Notes: generated by a model from the sequence alone, not told the origin. A stretch of DNA of 64,000 bases from Salinirubellus litoreus (GCF_037335815.1 NZ_CP147841.1:2480001-2544000), one strand, 5' to 3'. Shown: positions 16,920 to 25,134, counted from the first letter of the stretch. Program-made: numbers and translations.

Positions 16920-17131
16920 ATGAATGATCGGAAGAGAGCGGTACACTTGACGACGGCCGCCGATACGTTCGAACTCTGCGAGTCTCATGAGGCTGAAATC
17001 CCACACGACGTCCGGATTGATATCCGGACGGAATCACCAAAGTAGAGAGTGCAGAGTTCTCCCAGGAGCCCTACCGCGTTACACCCTGCGTAGCTTGTGA
17101 GGCAAAGACAACAGTTTGCATGAATGATACC
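16920..17131 (+). pseudogene. Decayed copy of the DUF7835-like zinc-finger gene
   Basis: Conceptual translation gives ELCESHEAEIPHDVRIDIRT, a TAG stop, then after a frame change SAEFSQEPYRVTPCVACEAK. These match ESCESCGHETPHDVRIEIRT and NAEFSREPYRVARCVACGGE of the intact gene at 58867-59067. The second cysteine of the first knuckle is already lost and a frameshift plus stop separate the halves, so this is a dead paralogue or a transferred copy of that core gene. It is followed by dispersed repeat copy 6. Confidence 0.75.
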
Positions 17132-17173
17132 CGACCGGTGGGTACACTACCGCCTTCGTATCCTATTGCTGTA

Positions 17174-17258
17174 TATACCCTCTGTATCGGGCACGCCGGT
17201 ACTGACACATACTGAGGAGTTCGAGAAGGTATTACTCCATACCGGGCACGAATGCAGG
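17174..17258. repeat. Dispersed 86-bp repeat, copy 6
   Basis: It begins ATACCCTCTGTATCGGGCACG, continues CGGTACTGACACATACTGAG and GAGTTCGAGAAGGTA, and ends CCATACCGGGCACGAATGC; its length is 85 bp. It lies between the decayed zinc-finger copy and the broken CNNM gene. Confidence 0.7.
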
Positions 17259-17338
17259 ATGGGGGTCAGATCGACCGCGGACGCAGTGCTCGCACAGGAT
17301 CGGGAGTCCATCTACTAACCGAACGTCCAGCAGTTGGG

Positions 17339-17927
17339 CTATTGCGATGCGGTGGACTCCGTTCGACCGTACTCGTGGATGTACGCCCCGAGCGCACCGG
17401 CCGGCAAGGTGAGCCAGAACGTCGTCGTGAACGCAGCATACGTGAAGCCATTTGGCGACGCTGTCTCCGAGCACGATGACCGGATAGAGCAGCTTGGCAA
17501 ACCAGTACAGCGGTGTCGCGCCGTACCGAGCGACGAACTTCGTCCGCTCGCCCCCGAGATACGTGGGTGTCTGTTCGCCGTGGGTCAGGTGGAGCAGATT
17601 GATGATGACGAACGCAAGGGTACCACCCGCCCCAATCGACGTGAGCAGCGTGTTCTCGAACACGGGATCGATCAACGAAGCCAGGGCGGGTTCCGCGACG
17701 ATGCCGACGGCGATACTCGTCGCAGAGATGCCGACCTGACAACTCGTGAGATAGATTTCGAGATCCTGTGTCATCTCCCAGGCTCGCTCGAGTCCCGGGA
17801 CGTCGAACTCGGACTTGGGGTACTGTCGCACGCGAGTGAGTGCGAACTCGATCGCGACGAAGAATCCGTTTGCGAGGATAAGCAAAACACCGCTCAGTAG
17901 GCGGAGCGTTAGTTCGAGACCATTCAT
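17339..17927 (-). pseudogene. CNNM/DUF21 (CorC-type) membrane protein, truncated and frameshifted
   Basis: The N-terminal CNNM transmembrane domain is intact to about residue 158: LLSGVLLILANGFFVAIEFA, then EIYLTSCQVGISATSIAVGI and LVYPVIVLGDSVAK-like sequence (KLLYPVIVLGDSVAKW), hallmarks of CorC/HlyC magnesium-transporter-like proteins. At 17449-17452 the frame shifts by one; the shifted frame gives a hydrophobic tail GFTYAAFTTTFWLTLPAGAL that ends at the TAG 17339-17341. The CBS pair and CorC_HlyC domain expected after the membrane part are absent, so this is a broken or chimeric end. Its ATG overlaps the stop of the Usp fragment upstream (ATGA). Confidence 0.7.
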
Positions 17928-18151
17928 TTCGTAGGGCTATTCCCCGTGGTATCAAGAATTCCGTCATCTCGCTCACCGGGACGAGCTGATCCACGGAGCG
18001 AGGGCTCGATATGTCCTGTCTCGGGGTTGTGCCTCCGGACCGCCAACACCGGAATCGGTGACGGCCGGACGAAATACTCGGTGACGCTACCAAGGACATA
18101 TCGGTCAATGCCCGTGCGCCCGTGGGTGCCGACGACGATATCGATGTCCAA
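17924..18151 (-). pseudogene. Universal stress protein, C-terminal fragment
   Basis: Only the last part of a Usp domain is present: DIDIVVGTHGRTGIDRYVLG, then SVTEYFVRPSPIPVLAVRRH, containing the ATP loop G-x2-G-x9-G-S. The frame is open upstream only to a stop near 18170, so about 90 residues of the domain are missing. A 30-residue tail follows the domain, and the stop overlaps the CNNM start by 4 bases. It may still be translated, but cannot form a whole Usp fold. Confidence 0.7.
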
Positions 18152-18358
18152 GAGTTGAGATCGGTCATCTCAATACCTAGCTAGTAGTGACCGAGTGGAT
18201 CAGTTATGTGAATACGGTTCTATACCGGACAAAAACGTAGTATAGGCAGTATTACTGAGAGATCAGTACCACGGCTTAGTAGCCGTCGTATGATTTTCTG
18301 AGTTAGATGACAGGCAATAATAGTGCTTATCACTCATACGAGACAATGTAGTATTGTG

Positions 18359-18742
18359 ATGTCTACGCAAAATACTTCGTCGGGTCGGATAGGGTCACTC
18401 ACCCAGCTCCAGTGGCTGGCAGTTGCGTTGGTCGTCATCACTGGTGTCATCCACGTGTATGCTGGTATCGTCGAGGGGCGGATTCCTGTTGCACTCGCAG
18501 GTGTTGGCTATGCTGGCGCACTTGTGCTATTCTTCTTCGACTATCGGCGTCGACTGCTCTACCTGATCGGGATTCCATATACGGCCGTCCAGATTCCGCT
18601 CTGGATCGTGGCCAAGTCGGAGTACGGGATGGTCGACTACGTCGACAAGGCGGTTCAAGTCGTCTTGATTCTCGTATTGATTTACCTCTATCTGAACACG
18701 CCTTCCGAGCCGACCGGAAACACCCCAGCAGCAGCGGATTGA
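18359..18742 (+). CDS. Four-helix membrane protein, DUF7475-like
   Basis: 127 residues with four helices: LQWLAVALVVITGVIHVYAG, IPVALAGVGYAGALVLFFF, LLYLIGIPYTAVQIPLWIV, and AVQVVLILVLIYLYL. The first helix carries a histidine (TGVIHVYAG), and the short tail is polar. This matches small haloarchaeal membrane proteins of unknown function (I believe DUF7475). The ATG at 18359 (MSTQNTSSGRIG) is preferred over the in-frame upstream start at 18323, which would translate the AT-rich leader. Isolated gene, no evident operon. Confidence 0.65.
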   Translation: MSTQNTSSGRIGSLTQLQWLAVALVVITGVIHVYAGIVEGRIPVALAGVGYAGALVLFFFDYRRRLLYLIGIPYTAVQIPLWIVAKSEYGMVDYVDKAVQVVLILVLIYLYLNTPSEPTGNTPAAAD

Positions 18743-18857
18743 ACACGTAAATCGCGACTTATGTTCACGCCGAATATTGCTTTGATATTGACCTGGAATC
18801 ACTTTGTTGACCCCCTCCGTCCCGTGGCGGCCTATTCGAGAGGAAACAGACATAGTC

Positions 18858-19547
18858 TCACCCAGTGTAGCCACACACTCCGACACGGGGCGAGTTGACT
18901 ACGGGCAGGAATAGGTGATCGTCACACTCGTGAGCAGCCGTACAATCCTCACAGAGCCATGCCTCACTCTCCTGTCTGTAGAGGTGCTCGGTGCAGACGC
19001 TCGTCGCGGGGGCACCACACGTCTCGCACTTGATCTCGGGTGGCTCGTTCCGGGCGAGCACGCGAATCGCTCCATAGCCGTGGTCCTGGAGGCCTTCATC
19101 TCCCGTGTCACCGTATCCGAGATCGGCGACACGGAGTGACAGCTCGGTCGTCGTCCCGAAGTCGTACTCGTGAGTGAACTCCAATCCCCCCTCGAGGAGT
19201 TCCCCGAGAGAGATGTCCATGTCGCGGCGCTCGACCCCGAAGCCGAGCATCGACTCCTCCTCGGTGTACGGTTTCACGTACTCGACGTCGTCGATGGTAA
19301 ACGAGCTCATATGTCCGCAGCACTCCAGCCAGATGTCCCGTAGGAACTCGTCGAGCGCCGCCAACGTCGTCTCCTGTTCGATCTCGACGTGCATCCAGTA
19401 GTCCGTGCGGTAAGCGTCGCCGATAGACAGGTGGAACGTGGGCCGATCACCCGCGTCAACGTGGTCCTGCGTGCAGGATCGGAGATGACGGGTCATCCCT
19501 TGTTTAGTGTAGGTCTCCCCACATAGCGTGCAGCGGCCGTCTGTCAT
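18858..19547 (-). CDS. Plasmid pRiA4b ORF-3-like protein with zinc fingers
   Basis: 229 residues. It starts with a C2HC-type finger (C6-T-L-C9 ... H20-x3-C24). The middle is a pRiA4b ORF-3/TnpR-passenger domain: RDIWLECCGHMSSFTIDD, LGELLEGGLEFTHEYDFGTT, then TELSLRV, all hallmark segments. A second zinc cluster follows near the C-terminus (C-E-T-C-G-A-P and WLCEDCTAAHECDDH). The family is common on mobile elements and in archaea, but its biochemical role is unknown. It is intact and on its own. Confidence 0.8.
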   Translation of the reverse strand: MTDGRCTLCGETYTKQGMTRHLRSCTQDHVDAGDRPTFHLSIGDAYRTDYWMHVEIEQETTLAALDEFLRDIWLECCGHMSSFTIDDVEYVKPYTEEESMLGFGVERRDMDISLGELLEGGLEFTHEYDFGTTTELSLRVADLGYGDTGDEGLQDHGYGAIRVLARNEPPEIKCETCGAPATSVCTEHLYRQESEAWLCEDCTAAHECDDHLFLPVVNSPRVGVCGYTG

Positions 19548-19693
19548 ATCTTATCGCAGGCAGGGAGTCGTCAAAGGCGTCGGGGAAGGTTCCGGATAAT
19601 CTCCTTCGATCGTGAATGTGTCGAGCAGGACTAGTGGGTAGTCCTCATAGACAGGGGTCCTCGACAGATTGAGTCGGTGACTCGAGGAGAATG

Positions 19694-19871
19694 CTAGTCT
19701 AGCAATCCTAGATCGGCAAGCCGGTCTTCGACCACGTTAAGCGCCTGTTTGGCATCATCAAGCTCTTTATCACCGGTAATGACGAGTTTCCCGCTCCCGA
19801 AGAGTAAGACGACGACAGACGGATCATCGAGCCGATAGACGAGCCCTGCGAACACCGAGGGGTGTCCAGGC
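19694..19871 (-). pseudogene. TATA-binding protein, C-terminal half-repeat
   Basis: The last about 55 residues of a haloarchaeal TBP second repeat are recognisable: AGLVYRLDDPSVVVLLFGSG, then KLVITGDKELDDAKQAL and ERLADLGLL-type ending (EDRLADLGLLD). The similarity stops abruptly at 19871, where the 254-bp inverted-repeat element begins, so the first saddle repeat and most of the protein are gone. No other TBP sequence is seen in the window. It is a remnant, not a functional general factor. Confidence 0.8.
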
Positions 19872-20125
19872 CTGTCTCTTACCCACAAGTTGAGCCGCAG
19901 GAATAGACGGCCTCAGTACTGAGAGCTGACGAGAATACCGATATCTGGCGTCTCCCCCGGGCGCAGGGACCGATTCCAGCTGAAAGCACAGGGCAGCTTG
20001 AGCACCCACCGTGACTGATATGCCCCTTGATGTCTCCCCCGGCCTGCCCAAACCCTTCGTAGATCACCGCCGAAAGCGGCCAACATGTCGCTTTAGAAAC
20101 TCACGGACTTATGGGTAAGAGACAG
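19872..20125. mobile_element. 254-bp MITE-like element with 14-bp perfect inverted ends
   Basis: The left end CTGTCTCTTACCCA (19872-19885) is the exact reverse complement of TGGGTAAGAGACAG (20112-20125). Past one mismatch the match continues AAGT, giving about 18 of 19 paired bases. The inside has no convincing gene. No clear target duplication is visible. It separates a TBP remnant from a transposase remnant, so it may be a non-autonomous element or the deleted shell of an IS. Confidence 0.6.
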
Positions 20126-20127
20126 AG

Positions 20128-20303
20128 TATGTTGCCGACCGTCTTGACGGTCTCAAGCTCGAACTGGCCGGTGAGATGTCCACAGACGGTGTTCGCGTGG
20201 GGCGAGTCGTCGGTTGTCTCGCAAATGTGATTGATCGAGGTCCCGCCGGCGAGGACCTCGTACAACTCATCGGAGGTGACCGGGCAATATCCACCGAAGA
20301 GCC
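20128..20303 (-). pseudogene. IS4/ISH3-like transposase, N-terminal fragment
   Basis: Read on the minus strand this gives GGTSINHICETTDDSPHANT, then VCGHLTGQFELETVKTVGN, matching the N-terminal region of haloarchaeal ISH3/IS4-type transposases (C-x-T-T-x-D-x-P-H-A-N-T then H-L-T-x-Q-F-x-L). There is no start codon in this frame and nothing of the catalytic domain follows; the inverted-repeat element at 20125 cuts it off. A second fragment of the same transposase type lies at 26641-26835. Confidence 0.55.
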
Positions 20304-20307
20304 TTGA

Positions 20308-21192
20308 TCACCCCTCCGCAAGCGCCTGCTGGATCGCCACCTCGACCGACGTCTGCTCGATGGGAACGACCGACTGCAGGTCCCGCTCGGGGTCGACCGT
20401 CACGGGGTTTCGCATACTCTCGGCCAACGGCCGGGCGATGGCGTACTGGACGTCCGTGGTCAGTCGGAGCCAGTGCGAAGAGAGTCCCGGGGACATCACC
20501 GGTACCGGCACGATCAGGATCCGCTTTCCCTTCTCCTTGGCGGTCAACTTCAGCAGGGACTCGTAGGACCACACTGTCGGTGCGCCGATGTCGTAGATGC
20601 CGCCCCGGGTCTCCTCGACGTCGAGGACGCCGACGAGGTAGGCGACAGTGTCGTCGATGCCGATCGGTTGACACGGCGTCCGCACCCACTTCGGAACCGC
20701 CATCACGGGCAGCCGGTCGGTGAGGTCGTCGATGATGCGGAAGCTCGCGCTGCCGGCACCGATGATGATCGCCGCCCGGAGGACGGTCAGATCGAAGCTC
20801 CCGGCCTCGAGTACTGACTCGACCTCCCGGCGGGAGGCGAGGTGTGGCGAGAGGTCCCGCTCGTCGCCGCTGATGCCACTCATGTAGACCACCCTGTCGA
20901 CGCCGGCCGCCGACGCCAGCTCCCGGAACCGGCGAGCGTAGGTCCGGTCGAGCTCCGCGAAATTCTCGGCCGTCAGCGAGTGGATCAGGTAGTAGGCCAC
21001 GTCGACATCCTCACAGAGCCCCTCTAGCGATGCCGGATCGCCGAGGTCACCCTCGAATATCTCGACATCGTCCGGGAATCTCGACTGGCTCGCGCTCCTG
21101 GAGAAGGCGACGACGTCGTGGCCGGCCGAGCGCAGCGACTCGACGAGCTGGCCGCCGACGAACCCGGTCGCTCCAACAACGAGGACACGCAT
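20308..21192 (-). CDS. NAD(P)H-binding epimerase-like oxidoreductase
   Basis: 294 residues, intact. Atypical SDR: Rossmann motif MRVLVVGATGFVGGQLVESL at 1-20, ARRFRELASAAGVDRVVYMS, SGISGDERDLSPHLASRREV, then LRAAIIIGAGSASFRI. The catalytic Tyr-x3-Lys of classical SDRs is not obvious (HLASRREVE instead), which fits the NAD(P)H-binding NmrA/YbjT-like group used as redox sensors or oxidoreductases of the respiratory complex-I assembly type. A stretch of transposase debris begins right behind its stop, so an element landed just downstream without breaking the gene. Confidence 0.85.
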   Translation of the reverse strand: MRVLVVGATGFVGGQLVESLRSAGHDVVAFSRSASQSRFPDDVEIFEGDLGDPASLEGLCEDVDVAYYLIHSLTAENFAELDRTYARRFRELASAAGVDRVVYMSGISGDERDLSPHLASRREVESVLEAGSFDLTVLRAAIIIGAGSASFRIIDDLTDRLPVMAVPKWVRTPCQPIGIDDTVAYLVGVLDVEETRGGIYDIGAPTVWSYESLLKLTAKEKGKRILIVPVPVMSPGLSSHWLRLTTDVQYAIARPLAESMRNPVTVDPERDLQSVVPIEQTSVEVAIQQALAEG

Positions 21193-21413
21193 TCGTGAAT
21201 GTACGGGCCGCTACGGCAAGGGTGTTCGGTTGGCGTACTGGAACGGGGGACCGCGGCGAGTCGTGTCCACGCGGACCTCAAGAGGGGCGACGGCGAGCAC
21301 CCGCTCCAGACGGCTGGTGGTCCCCGACGCCGCTGACAGTGTGACCGACGCTGTTCTTTCTTGCCTTTTAACGCAGTACAAAGACGTATCCCTCCTTAGA
21401 CCCTTATATATCT

Positions 21414-21641
21414 ATGAGCCAAAACGTTGGCACGACTGACCGGCAGCTCAGAACCGCACTCGGGGCAATCTTCGGAATCGGGTCACTCGCCATTCTTGCA
21501 GGCGTCGGCTCTCTCCCGACGATACTCTCACCCGTGTTGGGAGTGATCGCACTCATTCTGCTCGGGACGGCGGCGACAGGAACCTGCGGCCTGTACTCGG
21601 TCCTCGGCGTCAGTACGGGCTCGGCAGAGGCAGAGAACTGA
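21414..21641 (+). CDS. DUF2892 small membrane protein
   Basis: 75 residues. N-terminal polar MSQNVGTTDRQLRTALGAIF leads into two hydrophobic helices, IGSLAILAGVGSLPTILSPV and LGVIALILLGTAATGTCGLY, ending SVLGVSTG. This is the YgaP-type DUF2892 membrane module (N-x-G-x3-R-x2-R pattern then G-x-C-x2-Y). In bacteria it is often fused or adjacent to rhodaneses; here the rhodanese/MBL gene at 27 kb is not adjacent. Isolated gene with an AT-rich leader (CCTTATATATCTATG), a TATA element very close to the start consistent with leaderless transcription. Confidence 0.85.
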   Translation: MSQNVGTTDRQLRTALGAIFGIGSLAILAGVGSLPTILSPVLGVIALILLGTAATGTCGLYSVLGVSTGSAEAEN

Positions 21642-21848
21642 CGGGAAAAGCAAGGAACCGTCCGGCCGACAAACGGCGTCTGTCAGCCCCAAACGCTCGT
21701 AAAGACCGACCGCAAATAGGGGGTTGACCGATGTGTCGGAGTCAGGCGAGACGTCGCTCTTTCGTCAATCAGAGCCACTCTCGGTCAGTGCTGATACTGG
21801 ACGCCCAGACACTAGCTGGGACGGCTGTCAGACCTCCTCCCGCAGCCC

Positions 21849-22484
21849 TCAGGCTGTCTCAGCAACCGGTACAGCCACTTCGTTCCGTCGCAAAAACGGC
21901 GGTGTCCACGGGTCATTATATCGGAGGAGATAGGGAGAACCGATCGGTTCGACGTCTTCGCGTTCGAGCGTGGAGAGAAGGTTTCGTTCCCTTCGTGTCA
22001 CCCGCCACTCCGGAGCGTACCAAGAGAAGCGGTCCACGACGATTGTCTTGGATGGCTCGGTAACCAGTTCGACGTTCGGATCCGTCGGTTTCGGGGCGGC
22101 TTCAGGATCATACTCCGATGGCAAATAAAACGCCATCCGTAGCTCATCAGAATCACTCTGAGCCGACTCCGACCGAACAGGCGTCGTCATCTGAACCGAT
22201 GTCCCCCCCTGCGTCTCGACAGGCGCCGTCATAGAGATCGACTCCTCGCCCTGGTTGGCTCCCGAGATGTATTCGAAGAGTCGACGGAACGCTGTCCGCT
22301 GAGTGGACGCCGACGTTTCGACGAGAACCATCTGTAGATATTGACGGAGTTCAAAATCGTTTAGCGTTCCTATCCGCTTGTACGGTACCGATTCGGCCTT
22401 TCGAGTCGAGTAAATGCCCCACCCAATCCAGCCAGCAAACAACGTGGCGCCGCCGACGATTACTGCCTTCGTGAGCGTCCGCAT
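21849..22484 (-). CDS. SOUL-family heme-binding protein
   Basis: 211 residues. One N-terminal membrane helix (AVIVGGATLFAGWIGWGIYS, about 8-27) anchors a SOUL/HBP domain: VPYKRIGTLNDFELRQYLQM, FRRLFEYISGANQGEESISM, then TAPVETQGG and the closing WRVTRRERNLLSTLERED. This order (E-x-R-x-Y, RLF-x-YI-x-G-x-N, I-x-M-T-x-P-V) is diagnostic. The start at 22484 (MRTLTKAVIVGG) is preferred over 22538 because the membrane helix begins soon after. Haloarchaea carry several such proteins of unclear function; heme or porphyrin binding is the family expectation. Confidence 0.85.
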   Translation of the reverse strand: MRTLTKAVIVGGATLFAGWIGWGIYSTRKAESVPYKRIGTLNDFELRQYLQMVLVETSASTQRTAFRRLFEYISGANQGEESISMTAPVETQGGTSVQMTTPVRSESAQSDSDELRMAFYLPSEYDPEAAPKPTDPNVELVTEPSKTIVVDRFSWYAPEWRVTRRERNLLSTLEREDVEPIGSPYLLRYNDPWTPPFLRRNEVAVPVAETA

Positions 22485-23164
22485 ACGATAGGTTCGCGTT
22501 CCACACGCATGAAGAGCCCGTCCAAGAAGTGTTATCAAAGAGTAACGGGCTAAACGAGTTCGATAGAGCCGTTGATCACATTTACCGAGGCCAGGATCCT
22601 TACGGCGGTGGTGCAGAAGTCTTCACACCATCTGAACGACCCGATATCGATTTTTTGGTGAGGCTACGTTCCGCCCTGTTATGAACCGCTATTGATCCCG
22701 AACATCGGCTCGGTGTATACGAGCACAATGACCGAGACCCGCCGAGTTGGGCAGTGAAAACCATTCTACACCACCGTCTAGATCAGCAAAAGCGGTAACG
22801 GGTGGCCCGAGACGCCCGGGGACACCGACGTATAGCGTCCCTGACGCAGAGAGACGTTCCGTCGAGTCACACCCGATACTCTCGTTGTTCGCACAGAACT
22901 CTCTGTGAGACGGTCTGGGGGAACGCACGTCCCGTCTCTGTCTGACGTGACAGTCGAAAGTGCGATGGGGCTGTTAAATCCAGGGGGTTTTGACTGGCCA
23001 GCCCCTGTGTTTGACAATGAAACGTATCTCTCGTTGCTGGACGACCGGGGACGTCTGCGGCGGGCTGTCACCCGAGCGGGGCAGCCATATCCGGTGAGGT
23101 TGTCAGTGCTGTCGACCGCGCCCACCGATCGGGCGTCGCGCTGTCACTGTACTTCAGGCGGCTG
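22485..23164. other. 680-bp stretch without a supported gene
   Basis: Mixed composition. An 87-codon frame at 22905-23168 (containing GLLNPGGFDWPAPVFDNETY) ends overlapping the TTG start of the membrane protein at 23165, which could be coupling or chance. Opposite-strand frames there are no more convincing. The part from 22600 to 22800 has several short interrupted frames and looks like decayed coding sequence, but I could not match it to a family. Confidence 0.3.
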
Positions 23165-23734
23165 TTGACTCCGCCTCTCCCGGGTGACGGGTTGCCGTTG
23201 TTCGGCTTCCTCGAGGGGGTGCTCGGCTGGGGGCTATCCTGGTTGTTCAGTCAGAACCCCGGCCTGGCCCCGATCGGGCTGATCCCGTCGATCGTCCTCA
23301 CGTGGGTCCTCCTGACCGGCGGGATCATCTTCGTCGGCGTGACATACACCGCACCGACCGTCCGGCGCAACCGGGTCTGGCTGGTGTGGGGCGGACTCAA
23401 CGTGGCCGCGACCGCGGTCAATGTCGCCGCCCTCGCCGGAACGCTCCCCTCGGGACTCCTCGCGTACGCGTACTGGCACCCGTGGCTGGCGGTAATGGGA
23501 ATCGGCTACCTCGTGACGGGGCTGTACAACTGGGAGAGTCCACAGATACGCCAGCAGGAGCGGCTCGTCTACGCCGCCACTGGGCTGGTGACACTGGGGG
23601 TGCTGGCTGCGAGTCTGGGACCGCTGACGGGGGTCGTGACTGCCAACATCTTCGTGCTCGGCGGGGTGTTGCAACTCGTCCCGATCGGCCACGACGTGAT
23701 TGCTGACGCAGTGCTCATTGCCCGCCAGCAGTAG
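23165..23734 (+). CDS. Multi-pass membrane protein
   Basis: 189 residues, about six helices: GLIPSIVLTWVLLTGGIIFV, RVWLVWGGLNVAATAVNVAA, LAYAYWHPWLAVMGIGYLVT, ERLVYAATGLVTLGVLAAS, and ANIFVLGGVLQLVPIGHDVI. I recognise no named family; the histidines in YWHPWL and PIGHDVI are in membrane contexts and could bind metal or heme, but this is only a visual impression. The best start in this frame is the TTG at 23165, unusual, and a later start is possible. It precedes a Usp gene by 57 bases on the same strand, probably co-transcribed. Confidence 0.6.
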   Translation: MTPPLPGDGLPLFGFLEGVLGWGLSWLFSQNPGLAPIGLIPSIVLTWVLLTGGIIFVGVTYTAPTVRRNRVWLVWGGLNVAATAVNVAALAGTLPSGLLAYAYWHPWLAVMGIGYLVTGLYNWESPQIRQQERLVYAATGLVTLGVLAASLGPLTGVVTANIFVLGGVLQLVPIGHDVIADAVLIARQQ

Positions 23735-23791
23735 CGTTCCAAGGAATGATCGAAGAATGATACCCGGGCCGACCGATCCACGAATCCACTA

Positions 23792-24214
23792 ATGTACGAC
23801 ACCATCCTACTCCCGACAGACGGCAGCGAGGCGACGACCGACGCCGCAGCCCACGCGTTCAGCCATGCCGAACGGTACGACGCCACGATACACGTCCTCT
23901 CAGTCGTCGAACTCTCCAGCGGGCTCGGAACCGCCGGGCGCGACGAAGAGAAACTCGACCGCCGGAAGCGCGAGCGGACGGCAACAGCCGAACAGCTCGT
24001 CGAGGAGCACGCCCCCGAGGGCGTGGACGCGACCGTCGCCGTCGAGTTCGGAAGCCCCACCCGGGTCATCACGGAGTACGCGACAGAGATCGGGGCCGAC
24101 CTCGCGGTAATGAGCACCCGCGCCCGGGGTGGAGCCGGGCGAGTCATCTTCGGCAGTGTCACCGAGCAAGTCATCCAGCCCGGCGATACACCCGTCCTGG
24201 CGGTCCAGCGCTGA
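23792..24214 (+). CDS. Universal stress protein (UspA family)
   Basis: 140-residue complete Usp domain: TILLPTDGSEATTDAAAHAF, IHVLSVVELSSG, FGSPTRVITEYATEIGADL, and a full ATP loop in MSTRARGGAGRVIFGSVTEQ (G-x2-G-x9-G-S in modified form) ending DTPVLAVQR. It belongs to the ATP-binding class by the conserved D-G-S near the N-terminus. The preceding membrane protein may be its partner. This is one of five Usp-containing genes within 20 kb. Confidence 0.9.
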   Translation: MYDTILLPTDGSEATTDAAAHAFSHAERYDATIHVLSVVELSSGLGTAGRDEEKLDRRKRERTATAEQLVEEHAPEGVDATVAVEFGSPTRVITEYATEIGADLAVMSTRARGGAGRVIFGSVTEQVIQPGDTPVLAVQR

Positions 24215-24318
24215 CGCCACTTGGAGTATTGTAACCGGCCGGGAACTGGACGCTCCCTGACCGGCTACAGAGGCTCGATTTTACGAGGAGACGCTCTTAG
24301 TTCCTACGAGACTCGCGA

Positions 24319-24645
24319 TCAGAGGACGCGCAGCCGGTAGCCCTCGGCGGCCGACTCGTCGGTGACGCGCCCCGTCTCGACGGCTGCTGTCAGGACCTCC
24401 GAGACGAACTCCTTCGGCACGCGAACGCCGATGAAGTCGTCCCCTTCCCGGGCCGTCGTCAGCCGTGCCATCGTCTTCCCGGTCCCGTCATCGTTGTAGA
24501 TGCTGCCGACTTTCTCGCCGTCGCGACGGAAGCGGAGTGTCACGTCAGTGGGTTCGATCGTCTCGAAGTTCACCTCGAACACGAACTCGTCGTCTTCGAT
24601 TCGGGCGAGCAGGAGACCGGCGTGTTCGGTGACTGTCGTTCGCAT
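24319..24645 (-). CDS. Hypothetical haloarchaeal protein
   Basis: 108 residues, all beta-like then one helix: LLLARIEDDEFVFEVNFETI, DVTLRFRRDGEKVGSIYNDD, KTMARLTTAREGDDFIGVRV, and a C-terminal helix EFVSEVLTAAVETGRV. I do not recognise the family. The composition is typical acidic haloarchaeal. The ATG at 24645 lies about 25 bases from an AT-rich patch, so a leaderless message is likely. It converges with the Usp gene; there is no operon partner. Confidence 0.6.
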   Translation of the reverse strand: MRTTVTEHAGLLLARIEDDEFVFEVNFETIEPTDVTLRFRRDGEKVGSIYNDDGTGKTMARLTTAREGDDFIGVRVPKEFVSEVLTAAVETGRVTDESAAEGYRLRVL

Positions 24646-24818
24646 GCACCCCGTTGTGGTGTTGTGGCCTTACACGTTTGTTCTTGCACGGGTACGGCTT
24701 CGAAGTGCCGAACGGGCGTCCCTTTCGACCACCGCTAGGAAGAGTTACCCATGTAATCAAAAACCGCCCGAATATCAAAATGCCGACCATTAATGCACTT
24801 CCGAGTGCTAGCTCACCT

Positions 24819-25055
24819 ATGAGTGAATCAACTGACGAACCGACAGGAGTAGCACGAGAACTGGACGAGAGCGGCCTCGGCCCCGGGGCGATGGCAGCAA
24901 TGGGCTCCGTTGCGCTCGCTCTGTACTACTACTACGTCCGTGGTGAAAAACAGCGAGGGCAGTTCGTCGGGCTGTGGCCGGCGACGATACTTGGTCTCGC
25001 CATCTACCTCAAGCTGGACAAAATGAAACAGATGTTACAAGACTCCGGGAACTGA
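24819..25055 (+). CDS. Small two-helix membrane protein
   Basis: 78 residues from the ATG at 24819 (MSESTDEPTGVARELDESGL). Two hydrophobic helices follow: AAMGSVALALYYYYVRGEKQ and FVGLWPATILGLAIYLKLDK, ending in a charged helix. The frame extends upstream to 24654, but the upstream sequence has no haloarchaeal character. The function is unknown; similar small membrane proteins are frequent beside stress genes. It is read in the same direction as the SDR gene 80 bases later. Confidence 0.55.
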   Translation: MSESTDEPTGVARELDESGLGPGAMAAMGSVALALYYYYVRGEKQRGQFVGLWPATILGLAIYLKLDKMKQMLQDSGN

Positions 25056-25134
25056 GGGCGAGGAACCGCTGGCGACCCGCAGTGCTTCGGGTCGAGGTCG
25101 GGGTGTTTTGTCTGTCGACCTCCTGTAACGCATA

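Noticed and set aside
19872..19890. Sequencing-adapter contamination, because CTGTCTCTTA resembles a transposase adapter
   Set aside because: The match stops after ten bases, and the sequence is present as a natural inverted pair 254 bp apart.
22905..23168. 87-codon gene before the membrane protein at 23165
   Set aside because: It overlaps the next start by four bases but has no recognisable domain, and its C-terminus looks like random sequence; kept only as a note in the gap entry.
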